Source: Algimonas porphyrae
Lineage (GTDB): Bacteria; Pseudomonadota; Alphaproteobacteria; Caulobacterales; Maricaulaceae
DNA: 64,000 nt
Direction: 5' to 3'
Assembly (NCBI RefSeq): GCF_041429795.1
Contig: NZ_CP163424.1
Location: forward strand, 2,048,001 to 2,112,000
Below are positions 8,753-19,962 of the stretch, one piece after another. The position numbers were made by a program, and so were the translations under genes. The notes below the pieces were generated by a model, which was given only the letters and a program-made list of their open reading frames with translations, searched no databases and was not told where the DNA came from. Positions within the stretch are counted from its first letter, which is position 1, and every line of letters begins with the position of its first letter.

Positions 8753-8782
8753 GACATAGTGGCAATTCCCCGTCCCCGCAAG
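8753..8782 (-). promoter_or_regulatory. Candidate rpsU promoter
   Basis: Minus-strand CTTGCG (8777-8782) and TATGTC (8753-8758) are separated by 18 nt. Transcription from here would include both leader hairpins. The match to consensus is only moderate. Confidence 0.35.
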
Positions 8783-8828
8783 GCATTTTTGCGGTTGGCA
8801 GATGGCGTGAATACGCCATTGTCGCGCC

Positions 8829-9785
8829 ATGAACTATAACGATCCTACGTTCGTAAGCTGTGATGGGTTCCAACTCGCGACCTACCCGGATGGGCCCGAA
8901 ACAGCCACACCCGTTCTGATGATCCATGGCTGGCCGGAGCTGGCTTATAGCTGGCAGACGACGGTGCCGGCTCTGCGGGATGCGGGCTATCGTACCCTGC
9001 CCTACGACCTGCTAGGTTACGGGCATTCTGACGCGCCGAAAGCGGTCAATCATTACGGCATCGCCAACCTTGTCGGCCATGTCGAAGCGATTCTCGATCA
9101 TTACGGGATCCAGAAAGCGATCATGCTCGGTCACGATTGGGGCGGGATCATTCTCTGGCACGTCGTGCGTATGCTCAAGCAACGGACGATCGCGGCAATA
9201 TCGATCAGCACACCTCATGTCGGACGCGCGCCGATTGACCCGATGGCGATTTTCGAGAAGCGCTATGGGAAGAACCACTATTTCGTCGAGTTTCGGGACC
9301 GGACGGATGCGGTCGAAGCCTTATTCAATTCCAATCCGGACGCGTTCTTCCGGATGATGTTCAGGACTTCACCCGATGGGGTCGAACTGACGCCTGAACT
9401 GACAGAGCTGCCTCGCCGCTTTGCCGACTATTTGGCCGCAGGTGCGCCGGACAATGGCAAGATGGTCGTCACACCGGAACAGCGCGCCGTCTATACGGAC
9501 GCCTACCGCAAAAACGGGTTCCTTCCGGGAATGAACTATTACCGGAACACAACGGCGAACTGGGAACTTGCCAAAGGGCTCAGCACACAGATCGAGGTTT
9601 CCTCTTTGATGATCAGTCCAGCCAACGACTTCTTCCTGCCACCCAGCGTGACTGACCCAATGGTGAAAACCGTGCCTGATCTGACGCGGGTCACGATTCC
9701 GAATTGCGGTCACTGGGCCATGTGGGACCAGCCAGAGGCGGTGAACACCACCATTCTGGACTGGCTTACAGATCGTGGTTTCTGA
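8829..9785 (+). CDS. Alpha/beta hydrolase, epoxide-hydrolase-like
   Basis: The product has 318 residues. HGWPE at 33-37 provides the oxyanion hole (HGxP motif), and Asp103 in GHDWGG is the nucleophile. His295 in CGHWAMWDQ is the catalytic base. Asp rather than Ser at the nucleophile elbow, together with HGWPE, points to the epoxide hydrolase/haloalkane dehalogenase branch. The lid region (residues ~140-240) carries the YYRNTTANWE segment, whose tyrosine could polarise an epoxide. There is no signal peptide, so it is cytoplasmic. It is convergent with and abuts the amidohydrolase gene. A fluoroacetate- or haloalkane-type dehalogenase remains possible. Confidence 0.82.
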   Translation: MNYNDPTFVSCDGFQLATYPDGPETATPVLMIHGWPELAYSWQTTVPALRDAGYRTLPYDLLGYGHSDAPKAVNHYGIANLVGHVEAILDHYGIQKAIMLGHDWGGIILWHVVRMLKQRTIAAISISTPHVGRAPIDPMAIFEKRYGKNHYFVEFRDRTDAVEALFNSNPDAFFRMMFRTSPDGVELTPELTELPRRFADYLAAGAPDNGKMVVTPEQRAVYTDAYRKNGFLPGMNYYRNTTANWELAKGLSTQIEVSSLMISPANDFFLPPSVTDPMVKTVPDLTRVTIPNCGHWAMWDQPEAVNTTILDWLTDRGF

Positions 9786-12700
9786 TCAGTCTTCCCACCA
9801 GTAAGGCAAGCGCTTGGCATCGCCAGTCGCGACCTCATTCATGGTCGAACTATCGTAAAGCCGCCCACCAATCATCACATGTGTCAGGCTTTCCGCATTC
9901 GCAATATCGGCCAGCGGATCCTTGTCCATAATGACAAGATCGGCAAGCTTACCCGCCTTGATGGATCCGATGTCATTCGACATGCCGAGATGTCGTGCCG
10001 GTTCCGTCGTCGCGGTCATGAGGGCCTGTAACGGACTCATACCGCCACGCTGAAAGCTCTGCATTTCCCAATGCGCCGCAAGACCTTCACGTTGGCCATG
10101 GGCACCGATGCTGACGGGAACGCCCGCTTCCATCAGAACCTTGGACACAGCCGCTGCATCATCATCGGCATAATCCTCAATCGGAGCCATCTGACGCCGG
10201 ACAGAGCGCGGCTGCAGGATTGTCGGCGGAACGTGACGCGAAAGTAGCGGATGCTTCCAGACCTCAGTCGTCTGATAGTAATAGTCCTCACCGCGCACAC
10301 CGCCATAGGTCACGGCCAGAGTCGGCGTGTAAGCGACATTGGTCTGGCTGAACATCTGCACGACATCATCATAGATCGCGTAGAGCGGCAGATTATGTTC
10401 CACGGACGTGTTGCCATCCTGAACGAGTGACATGTCCATGTGATATTGCGACCCGCCTTCCGCAACGACAAGGATGTCGGCTTCACGCGAGGCTTCCACC
10501 ACCTGTTGACGCTGGTCGCGGCGCGGCTGGTTATAGTTTTTCACAGCGAGTGCGCCTTGATTGGCAAGGCGGTCGACGTGCTCCTTCGCGTCGTCATAGC
10601 TTTCGATCGAGGCATAAAAGCCTGGCGCTTTGGCTCCATAGATCACTTCGCCCGTCGAGAAGATGCGCGGGGCTAGTAGCTTGCCTGCGCGCTGCATTTC
10701 AGCGGCCGGGAATATCAGCTCGGCGCTGGAACTCGGATCGAAGATCGTGGTCACACCCAGTGCGAGTGTCGCCACTGTCTCCCAGTTCTGCTGCGGCACA
10801 AGTCCGGCTACGCCCTGCGGGCCATGCGCATGCGCATCGATAAACCCTGGCGTGACGGTCTTGCCGGACAGATCGACTTCAATGACCCCGTCCGGAATGC
10901 GTACGGATTCGCCTACGGATTCGATGCGGTCGCCATTGATCAGAATTGTGCCGGATTCGATCACACCGCCATCATCCCCCTCCATGGTCACGATACGGAT
11001 ATTGGTCAGGGCGATGCGCCCGTCTGGTTTGTCTGCTGCCACAGAGACACGAAGCGTCTCACCCTTGGTCACAGGCTCGAAATCCTCATCGGCCATCTGC
11101 GCGGATGTGGCTGAAAAGACCGTTGGTCCGAGGGTCCAGTAGAGTTCGCCGCGATTTGTCCAACTCGGATAGGTCGCGCCACCTTCGCTCACCTTGGTGA
11201 CGGGCAGTGCCTTGCTGGACCGCCCCGCCGAGACGGATTGCGGCCCCGGCAGCATCGGCATGACGTAGAGATTATAGTTTTCCCGGAATGCGACCTGACG
11301 ACCGTCCGGGCTGACGACAAAAGTTTGCGCCATCGTGTTGGTCGCATGAACGCGTTCATTTGTCCCGGCAAGGTCAACACTGGCCAGTTCGCGTAAGCTA
11401 TTAGCCGACCGTGTGAAGAAGACTCGGTTCTCGGCGCCGTCAAAATGCGGAGCCGAGCCTGATGTTGCAATCCGCTTCGGCTCTCCGCCGGTAACAGACT
11501 GAATGAACAGCCCTGTATTATCGCTCCATTTCGGATCGACCAGATTTCCGCCGCGACGTTTTTCATAGGTCACGATACGGCCCGATGGCGACAGTCTTGG
11601 GTTCCGGTAGTGCCCCTTGCGTGTCGTGACGTCGGATATCGCCCGTGACGACAGATCGATCGTGTGGATCGTGCTGAGATCGGCATCAGTCCAAGAAACG
11701 AAAACGATGGAGCGACCATCCCGGGAAAAAGCGGGATGGAGTTCTCTGACGTTATCGCCGAGCGACGTCAGACGGTCAATCTGTCCACTACGCTGATCAC
11801 GAAGATATAATTTCCCGAGGCTTTCAAAAACCAGACGACTGCCATCCGGTGAAATATGCGCAAATCGCGGCATTTCGGACTGAACGGTGTCGGGCGCGAC
11901 GTCGACCATTGGACGCGGGGCATCGAGTACGTCACGCGTATCGTTCACGCGAAACTCGATATGGTCGATCGAGTCCGTGTCGATATCATAGCGATGGATC
12001 TTGCCACGCGCCCAGAAATAGATCGACCGACTGTCCGGTGACCAATCCGTATTGGGATAGACTCCGGTGATGGCCCATGTTTCCTGCAAATCCTGATCCA
12101 GATGATCGAAGATCATTCGCTCTTCACCACTATCGAGATCACGGATGAACAACTTGGATTCCGCCCGGACCCGTTTGACATAAGCCAGATACTTGCCATC
12201 TGGTGACGGGGCTGGACGTGTTGCGCCGCCGGGCCCGCCAGCTGCGACCGTGGTCTCCCCAGTCACCATGTCATAGCGCTTGATCTGGAAGAGCTCCGTG
12301 TTCGAATCCTGCGCATATTCGAAGATCGGACCGGAGGTAATGTTCTGACTATAATAGAGGCCGTCGCCATCCGGCGTAAACATGGGCTCCCCCAGTTCCT
12401 TTTGATGCGCTTCGGATGGGCGTTTCACGAGCTGAACGCCTGAACCACCCTTGGTCGAGTAGAGCCAGATCTCGCCAACGCCGGCCGAACGCGACGTCGT
12501 GAAGTGCTTGCGCGCCGCGATGAAATCTCCGGATGGATGCCATGTCGGATTGTTCAGCAGGCGAAAGCTCTCCTTGGTGACTTGCTGCATCTCTGAGCCA
12601 TCGACATTCATGGTCCAGATATTGTCGCCCCCGGCCCGGTCGGAGGTAAAGGCGATCCGTTTCCCGTCCGGAGAGAAACGCGGCTGCATCTCCCAGGCAA

Positions 12701-12986
12701 AACCAGATGCAATGTTTGTCGCCGTGCCGCCGGTAACAGGCATAGTGTAGATATCGCCGAGCATGTCGAAGGCGATCGTCTGTCCGTCCGGCGATACGTC
12801 CAGACTCATCCAGGTCCCTTCGGTCACGTCGATCTTGATCTTACGGCTTTCGCCCGGTGGATCTGTGACGTCCCATGTTTCTTTGGCATCCGACTCCTCA
12901 TCCGCCAGCGCAGGCGTCGCCATTGTGAGCGACATCAGACACGCGATAGATAGAGCGGCAGAGCCGAGCAGAAATTGACGATACAT
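9786..12986 (-). CDS. Periplasmic amidohydrolase with N-terminal WD40/TolB-like propeller
   Basis: The product has 1066 residues. A signal peptide ends near MATPALA. Residues ~50-620 hold repeated SPDGxxIAF-type blades (PD40/TolB-like beta-propeller). The C-terminal ~400 residues are a metal-dependent amidohydrolase: TPGFIDAHAHG with His719 and His721 as the HxH ligands, a Lys in LAVKNYNQP as the candidate bridging residue, and further His in SVEHNLP and IGAHGQ. Such fusions are annotated as amidohydrolase or imidazolonepropionase-like proteins of unknown substrate. The propeller may gate peptide-like substrates. It is a single gene, convergent with the hydrolase, with about 145 nt upstream. 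Confidence 0.85.
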   Translation of the reverse strand: MYRQFLLGSAALSIACLMSLTMATPALADEESDAKETWDVTDPPGESRKIKIDVTEGTWMSLDVSPDGQTIAFDMLGDIYTMPVTGGTATNIASGFAWEMQPRFSPDGKRIAFTSDRAGGDNIWTMNVDGSEMQQVTKESFRLLNNPTWHPSGDFIAARKHFTTSRSAGVGEIWLYSTKGGSGVQLVKRPSEAHQKELGEPMFTPDGDGLYYSQNITSGPIFEYAQDSNTELFQIKRYDMVTGETTVAAGGPGGATRPAPSPDGKYLAYVKRVRAESKLFIRDLDSGEERMIFDHLDQDLQETWAITGVYPNTDWSPDSRSIYFWARGKIHRYDIDTDSIDHIEFRVNDTRDVLDAPRPMVDVAPDTVQSEMPRFAHISPDGSRLVFESLGKLYLRDQRSGQIDRLTSLGDNVRELHPAFSRDGRSIVFVSWTDADLSTIHTIDLSSRAISDVTTRKGHYRNPRLSPSGRIVTYEKRRGGNLVDPKWSDNTGLFIQSVTGGEPKRIATSGSAPHFDGAENRVFFTRSANSLRELASVDLAGTNERVHATNTMAQTFVVSPDGRQVAFRENYNLYVMPMLPGPQSVSAGRSSKALPVTKVSEGGATYPSWTNRGELYWTLGPTVFSATSAQMADEDFEPVTKGETLRVSVAADKPDGRIALTNIRIVTMEGDDGGVIESGTILINGDRIESVGESVRIPDGVIEVDLSGKTVTPGFIDAHAHGPQGVAGLVPQQNWETVATLALGVTTIFDPSSSAELIFPAAEMQRAGKLLAPRIFSTGEVIYGAKAPGFYASIESYDDAKEHVDRLANQGALAVKNYNQPRRDQRQQVVEASREADILVVAEGGSQYHMDMSLVQDGNTSVEHNLPLYAIYDDVVQMFSQTNVAYTPTLAVTYGGVRGEDYYYQTTEVWKHPLLSRHVPPTILQPRSVRRQMAPIEDYADDDAAAVSKVLMEAGVPVSIGAHGQREGLAAHWEMQSFQRGGMSPLQALMTATTEPARHLGMSNDIGSIKAGKLADLVIMDKDPLADIANAESLTHVMIGGRLYDSSTMNEVATGDAKRLPYWWED

Positions 12987-13079
12987 GAAGGTCCCCTTAG
13001 AAGATTTTTTCGAAGGCTATCAGGCCTGAGACGCAAGGTCATCGCCGAACCGATCACAAGACCGGGATATTTTGCCAAG

Positions 13080-13103
13080 AAAAAACCCGCGCCTAAGCAC
13101 GGG
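13080..13103 (-). terminator. Intrinsic terminator of the lipoprotein/M48 operon
   Basis: On the minus strand a 7-bp stem CCCGTGC/GCGCGGG with a TTAG loop is followed by TTTTTT. It lies 29 nt after the stop of the small lipoprotein gene. Confidence 0.88.
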
Positions 13104-13131
13104 CCAAACCAATTCGAACCTTACAGAATTC

Positions 13132-13704
13132 CTACAAGCGTGCCGACGTCAGGGCACGTCGAGCCTCCTCTGCGTCCCGATCATAATAGACACGCGTAGG
13201 TGCAACATAAATTCCCATGGCCAAACCCATGTCAGTTTCAGAAACCCGCATAATGCCTTTGGCTGCCAAACCTAACTCATAGAAACCTTGGAAATCGAAC
13301 CCGACACCGTCTTCGCCGGCAAACGTCGTTGTCTCGACCGAAGAAACTTCGATGTTTTTCATATCGAGTGACGCTAGTGACGCCGTCGCGAATTCAACCA
13401 ACTCAAGCTGTGACATGCCGGATTTGTAGTCCACTTCTTCTTGTGTGCCGCCTTTTCCCGCTTTCAGATCGTGTCCCTCTTCGATCATGTAGACCGCAAG
13501 CATGTTGAGATCCAAGCCTTCACGGGTTAATGCCGCACCCTGCACACCTTCACTCTTGCGCTTAAAGGCACTCCAATTCTGGTTCAGATTTAGCGTAAAG
13601 GGCTCTGCGACGAATGCGCCAGACGGTGCAAGCACGGGCCCTGTCGCACAGGCCGACAGGAACGCTGCCGCTGATAGAAACAGGATTTTCGTTTTCAATT
13701 TCAT
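13132..13704 (-). CDS. Putative lipoprotein of unknown function
   Basis: The product has 190 residues. The N-terminus KTKILFLSAAAFLSACATG has a lipobox (LSAC), so it should be a lipid-anchored envelope protein. The mature part is a mixed alpha/beta domain with no motif I recognise. The central VETTTFAGEDGVGFDFQGF segment suggests a compact periplasmic domain. It is the last gene of a three-gene operon, 8 nt after the M48 peptidase, and is followed by a strong terminator. Co-transcription suggests it works with the protease. Confidence 0.75.
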   Translation of the reverse strand: MKLKTKILFLSAAAFLSACATGPVLAPSGAFVAEPFTLNLNQNWSAFKRKSEGVQGAALTREGLDLNMLAVYMIEEGHDLKAGKGGTQEEVDYKSGMSQLELVEFATASLASLDMKNIEVSSVETTTFAGEDGVGFDFQGFYELGLAAKGIMRVSETDMGLAMGIYVAPTRVYYDRDAEEARRALTSARL

Positions 13705-13712
13705 CGGATTTC

Positions 13713-14900
13713 CTAGGTTTTCATCATGGAGCGGACCAAAGCTGCGTCTGGCGCGTCAGGCGCAGCTTCCAGATAGCTTTGAAAAGCCTGACGGGCTTCA
13801 TCTTCGCGTCCCAGTTTCTGATAGAGGTCGCCAAGATCCCGATAAAGGACAGGCGGCGCATCAGGACGTTCTGCACCTCGCTTCCAAACCCTTATGGCAT
13901 TGGCATGGTCGCCTTCATTGTTGCGAAGCATGTAAACACGCCCCTCCACATAATCCAGCACCCCCAAATCTTCATCAAAGCTACGCTTACGCTCGAGTAG
14001 ATTCAGAATGGCTCCATAGTCCCGCATCTGTAGCTCGACTGTGTACCAATCTAGCAGGAATGGTCTTATGCGGGCCCGATAGGCTGCAGCATTATCCTTC
14101 TGTGAGCGGTTTCTGAGCCCGTTCGCTTTTTCCCTTAGAGCGTCTAAACGCAATTGAGGTGTCGGGTGTGAATCGAACAAGGCCGATCGTGAACGATTGC
14201 CCCGCTTTCGGCGTTTTTTGTTACTGGATGCCTGCTCTTCGGCCTGAAGATTACTCCATATCCGTGATGCAGCCTCAGCAACATAACCCGCTTCGACCAT
14301 CCGGTCGAAGCCGATCAGATCGGCTTCTGACTCCTGTTCCCGTGAAAAGGAAAAATAGTCCCCGACACCGGCCAAAAGAACGAGTGGACTGGCATATCCA
14401 AGTGTCGCGACATTTACGAAAGTCATCGCGTTATTGGTATTCTCAGCCCGGTTTACGCGCTCTAGCGAGTGCTGCTCTACGTAATGACCAAACTCATGAC
14501 CAAGAACAGCGAACAATTCCGCCTCGCTATCGGCGCGCAACATAAGACCCGAGTAAACGGCCATCGCGCCATTGGGTAACATAAAGGCATTAAAAACAGG
14601 CGCTTCGATAAGGTAAACTCGGAGCTCCCCGGCATACTCTCCCGCAGCTTTCTGAACTAGCGAGTCGACATAGGTTATTAATCCGGGGTCTTTGATCCGC
14701 CCTCCAGACAAACGTACGTCGTCTTCGAACTTGTTCGATTGATATTCCAGCGAAGCAAGACGACTTGACGAGTCCTGAATACCGGCCCCGACCGCTCGCG
14801 AGCCGGCATCTGTCGTCGCACACGCAGCGACAGAACATACCAAGCCTGATATCAGCAAAATGCGGCTCAGCACGCGATCAGCTTTCATCGACTTCGCCAT
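13713..14900 (-). CDS. M48-family metallopeptidase lipoprotein with C-terminal TPR region (BepA-like)
   Basis: The product has 395 residues from ATG 14900; ATG 14888 is also possible and better matches the signal peptide. The lipobox is in CSVAACATT. HEFGH at 135-139, with a downstream EQESEADLIGFD providing the third zinc ligand, is the M48 active site. The C-terminal ~130 residues have TPR-like helices (VLYRDLGDLYQKLGREDEARQAF is the clearest repeat). M48 plus TPR is the architecture of BepA, which degrades or assists stalled outer-membrane proteins. The start overlaps the end of the upstream lipoprotein gene. A role in envelope quality control is inferred from architecture. Confidence 0.88.
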   Translation of the reverse strand: MAKSMKADRVLSRILLISGLVCSVAACATTDAGSRAVGAGIQDSSSRLASLEYQSNKFEDDVRLSGGRIKDPGLITYVDSLVQKAAGEYAGELRVYLIEAPVFNAFMLPNGAMAVYSGLMLRADSEAELFAVLGHEFGHYVEQHSLERVNRAENTNNAMTFVNVATLGYASPLVLLAGVGDYFSFSREQESEADLIGFDRMVEAGYVAEAASRIWSNLQAEEQASSNKKRRKRGNRSRSALFDSHPTPQLRLDALREKANGLRNRSQKDNAAAYRARIRPFLLDWYTVELQMRDYGAILNLLERKRSFDEDLGVLDYVEGRVYMLRNNEGDHANAIRVWKRGAERPDAPPVLYRDLGDLYQKLGREDEARQAFQSYLEAAPDAPDAALVRSMMKT

Positions 14901-15621
14901 CCGTAAATGGACCTTGATCCATGATGGCCTTCACGACGCGATCGGCACCTTCCGGATCACGCGCATCGGATCCTGAAAAAGCCGTGCCCGACTGTGCGCG
15001 TATCCAGACGACATCCCCTGTCTGTAAATCCACGAGAGACACATAGGTCCCGCGAAACGACGACAGACCCGGTGTGTAGCCTGTTACCCCACCGATCAGC
15101 AACTTAGTCATGACCGAGCCACCGCTTTCGATCGACGTGCGGTTCGTCAGAAAAGCTGCATAATCTGCGCCAGTTGCATCGTACAGGCTCTTTGCATCCT
15201 CACCGAGCGAGTAGGTCATCAATTGCCCCTCCGCATGAGGAAGCGGAGTCAGAAGCGTGCCAGGCAGCAGAGGGACAACATGCCTGCCCATCGTATTTGT
15301 CACTTGCTGTTGAAGCAGAAGGAGCTGGTCGATGTCTTCGATCTGCCCCGCGTAAGGTTCGAACTCAATGACGGTCTCACCTGTTGCTTCGAGATGTTCT
15401 CGAAGCGATTGCGTAAAATTTTCGGTTACCTGTTCCGTCCAGTCTGCTCTCAAGTCGGATGCACCGAGTTTGACGAAATAGACTTCGGCATCCACCGGCA
15501 TCTGTAGAACTTTGACGGATTGTCTTGGTTCGTCGAAAGAACTGGCATTCTTGACATTGGCGGTTGCGCAGGCAGTCGCGAACATGGCCCCTAAAGCGAC
15601 TGCAGCGTTTCTTCGTTTCAT
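14878..15621 (-). CDS. Putative lipoprotein, first gene of the M48 operon
   Basis: The product has 247 residues. A short basic N-region and hydrophobic stretch end at ATACAT, a weak lipobox. The body has an alpha/beta fold with two notable stretches: GADYAAFLTNRTSIESGG, and YVSLVDLQTGDVVWIRA near the C-terminus. The latter resembles lipoproteins that carry a GNA1162/YajG-like domain, but I cannot assign a family. It overlaps the M48 peptidase gene by 11-23 nt depending on that gene's start, a strong sign of coupled expression. Confidence 0.7.
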   Translation of the reverse strand: MKRRNAAVALGAMFATACATANVKNASSFDEPRQSVKVLQMPVDAEVYFVKLGASDLRADWTEQVTENFTQSLREHLEATGETVIEFEPYAGQIEDIDQLLLLQQQVTNTMGRHVVPLLPGTLLTPLPHAEGQLMTYSLGEDAKSLYDATGADYAAFLTNRTSIESGGSVMTKLLIGGVTGYTPGLSSFRGTYVSLVDLQTGDVVWIRAQSGTAFSGSDARDPEGADRVVKAIMDQGPFTDGEVDES

Positions 15622-15727
15622 TAGATGTTCCCCTCAGACTTATAATTTTCAACTGTCGATGGGGTATTGTCAGGTCAACAAATAATCTGAATTTTGACCG
15701 AGAGAGATCAAATTCATAACATTTCAT

Positions 15728-15754
15728 AAAAAAACCCGCGCCCAAGCGCGGGTT
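15728..15754 (-). terminator. Intrinsic terminator of the TonB receptor gene
   Basis: On the minus strand a perfect 9-bp stem AACCCGCGC/GCGCGGGTT with a TTGG loop runs into a stretch of seven or more T. It starts 24 nt after the receptor stop codon. Confidence 0.92.
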
Positions 15755-15777
15755 CATATTGGCGAAATGACTGTCGC

Positions 15778-17991
15778 CTAAAAGCGCTTTGTGACTTCGA
15801 CGCCGTAGATGGAGGGCTCGTTGATGAAGCCGGTGAAATTATTGAAATCCACAGCGCCTTCCAGTTCCGTCACGCCGAAGGCGTTGCGGACATAGGCAGC
15901 GATTTCGAAGTCATCATTATGGACATAACCCCCTCTTAGACCGACCTCGGTGAGGCTGTCGCTGCGGAACTCTGCGCTGTCATACAGAAAGAAGTTCACT
16001 TCGCTACGATAGGCCATGTCCGTAAAGACGAAGAGTTCGCCCGCATTCGAGACAGGCAGTCCGAAGCGCGCCGAAACATTGGCGATATATTTCGGCGCCT
16101 GCGGCAGGCTGTTTCCATTGATTAGCGCGTTCCCTGTCACCGGATTAACCCGGTCCAGTATGGTGCAGGGTGCGCCGCACGGTCCGACTTCGAGCGCCGT
16201 GTCCTGAATCTCCGTGTCATTGATCGAAAAGCCCGCTGTCAGTTCGACATGATCCGTCGGATCGAAACTCGCATCCACTTCCAGACCACTACCTTTGACA
16301 GCGTCGGCATTGAGAAGCTGATTGAAGTTCCCGGCCCCGCCAACGGCTGTAAGCTGCTGATTATCCGTTTCGAAATAGAAGACCGTCGCGTTCAGGGTTC
16401 CGCGCCCATCGAGAAAACGTGATTTGAAGCCGACATCAAAGGAGTCAATCGTCTCCGTATCGGCGACTGTCACGGCGTCCCCGAACACGATCCGTCCCTG
16501 CACATTTGGGGCGCGGAAACCGCGTGAATAACGGGCGAACAGGTTCAGCGCTTCATTGGCGGCGTAGTTGAGGGCCAAATCACCGGTCACGACCGTATCG
16601 TCCAGATCCTGCGACACTGGACCAAGCGTGCCGGAGCCGAACGGGCCGATGGTCCGCGACGCAACGAAATCCTTATTTTCAAGCGACAGACGCAAACCGG
16701 CTGTTGCCGTTAACCGTTCGCTGGCCTGCAACTCCATGGATGTGAACAGGGCAAAGGCTTCCGTGTCCTGATCCTGCACGGCGCGGCCATTGACACCGCC
16801 ACCGAACAACGTGTCGAAGGACAGGCTTTCAATTTCGAGGTTTTCAAAAAACGCGAAGCCGCCTAGCGTCACGTTCAATGCATCCGTTGCATCGAAATTG
16901 TAACGCAGTTCCTGCGTCCATTGGCTGTGGCCTGTAATATTGTCCTGACTTTCTGCCGCGAACGGGATGAATCCCGGCCCTGAAGGCGGAGCGAAGACCG
17001 CACCGAAGCCGCCATCAACATCGCCGCGCGCATCGACCCGCACACTTTCAAATGCAGAAATCGACGTCAGCGTGCCTTTGCCAAAATCCGTGTCAATGGT
17101 CAGGGACGCGCCAAGGTTCTCGACATTCAGGATTTGTGTTGCGTCCTGTGCCGCTGTGAATCGATCAAAGCCCGGGACAAGGCCACCCGTGCCGGGCTGA
17201 ATGGCATTGGCGCGGAATGTCCGTGATCCGCCATCCAGTTTGCGACCATGCAGGTTCAGCAGAATATCTGTCGTGCCAGTGGGTTCGAACAGGAATTGAA
17301 GGCGACCAGCATATTCCTCGAACTCCTCAAAGCCGGATTCGGATGGATTGGGCGCAACATTGTCGACATAGTCGCCACGGCTCTGAAACAGGCCCGACAG
17401 ACGGGCCGAAACCTTATCGCCAAGCGGACCGCTAACGGCCCCTTCCAGATCCACCGTATCAAAGCGGCCATAGCCAGCCCGGATATAGCCTTCGGCTTCA
17501 CGGGTCGGTCGCGCGCTTTCGAACGTGATTACACCGGCTGGCGTATTGCGCCCAAATAATGTGCCCTGTGGGCCGCGAAGTACCTCGACGCGGTCCAGAT
17601 CGAAAACTGGAAATCCCTTCAGGATCGGATTTTCGAGTACGACGCCATCGTAAACCAGACTGACGGGTTGGTTCGCATTGAGGTCGAAATCAGTATTGCC
17701 GAGGCCGCGAATATAGAACCGCGGAAATGTGCGCCCAAAAGAGCCTTCAGCATAAAGGCTGGGTACGCGGGCCGACAGGAAGAGAATGTCTTCACCGCCG
17801 GAGCTGATGACATCGAGCTCTTCGCCCCGGACGACATCAAGAGACAGCGGGACGTCTTGAAGGCTTTGCTCCCGCTTTTGCGCGGTCACGATCACCTCGT
17901 CCGTAACGTCTTGTGCATGGGCCGGTGTCAGGCTGGTCCCAGCCATGAGAACCGCGCTCAATGCGGCGGTTGTAAGTTTTAGGGATGTCAT
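15778..17991 (-). CDS. TonB-dependent outer-membrane receptor
   Basis: The product has 737 residues from ATG 17991, which begins the signal peptide MTSLKLTTAALSAVLMAG ending AHA. DEVIVTAQKREQSLQDVPLS is the TonB box and plug start typical of alphaproteobacterial receptors. The plug includes VEVLRGPQGTLFGRNTPAG, and the barrel ends VEVTKRF with a terminal Phe. It imports an unknown ligand (siderophore, vitamin or carbohydrate) using the TonB-ExbBD system. It stands alone, with its own promoter and terminator and no nearby transporter or catabolic genes. The ATG at 18015 would place eight extra residues before the signal peptide. Confidence 0.95.
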   Translation of the reverse strand: MTSLKLTTAALSAVLMAGTSLTPAHAQDVTDEVIVTAQKREQSLQDVPLSLDVVRGEELDVISSGGEDILFLSARVPSLYAEGSFGRTFPRFYIRGLGNTDFDLNANQPVSLVYDGVVLENPILKGFPVFDLDRVEVLRGPQGTLFGRNTPAGVITFESARPTREAEGYIRAGYGRFDTVDLEGAVSGPLGDKVSARLSGLFQSRGDYVDNVAPNPSESGFEEFEEYAGRLQFLFEPTGTTDILLNLHGRKLDGGSRTFRANAIQPGTGGLVPGFDRFTAAQDATQILNVENLGASLTIDTDFGKGTLTSISAFESVRVDARGDVDGGFGAVFAPPSGPGFIPFAAESQDNITGHSQWTQELRYNFDATDALNVTLGGFAFFENLEIESLSFDTLFGGGVNGRAVQDQDTEAFALFTSMELQASERLTATAGLRLSLENKDFVASRTIGPFGSGTLGPVSQDLDDTVVTGDLALNYAANEALNLFARYSRGFRAPNVQGRIVFGDAVTVADTETIDSFDVGFKSRFLDGRGTLNATVFYFETDNQQLTAVGGAGNFNQLLNADAVKGSGLEVDASFDPTDHVELTAGFSINDTEIQDTALEVGPCGAPCTILDRVNPVTGNALINGNSLPQAPKYIANVSARFGLPVSNAGELFVFTDMAYRSEVNFFLYDSAEFRSDSLTEVGLRGGYVHNDDFEIAAYVRNAFGVTELEGAVDFNNFTGFINEPSIYGVEVTKRF

Positions 17992-18024
17992 GGGGACTCT
18001 CGAAAGGTGTAGCAATGATTGCGC

Positions 18025-18053
18025 GCTAAAGGCCGCGACCGCTTTCAGGTCAA
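18025..18053 (-). promoter_or_regulatory. Candidate promoter of the TonB receptor gene
   Basis: Minus-strand TTGACC (18048-18053) and TTTAGC (18025-18030) are separated by 17 nt and lie 34 nt before the start codon. Confidence 0.45.
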
Positions 18054-18115
18054 CCGCTTAACGATTGTTTGGCAACAACTTCTCGTGAGAGTTGAGTGAG
18101 GTAGAAGCTTCGGGA

Positions 18116-19847
<1,732 letters not shown>

Positions 19848-19962
19848 CCAACGGATGAATTCCATCGGGTGACTCCGGGGTCGACGTCAACCCACCAGTT
19901 CGTTTGTGCACAGTTAAGTGAAACGTAGGAATAGGATTCAGGCCGTCCCGCGAATGGAACGA

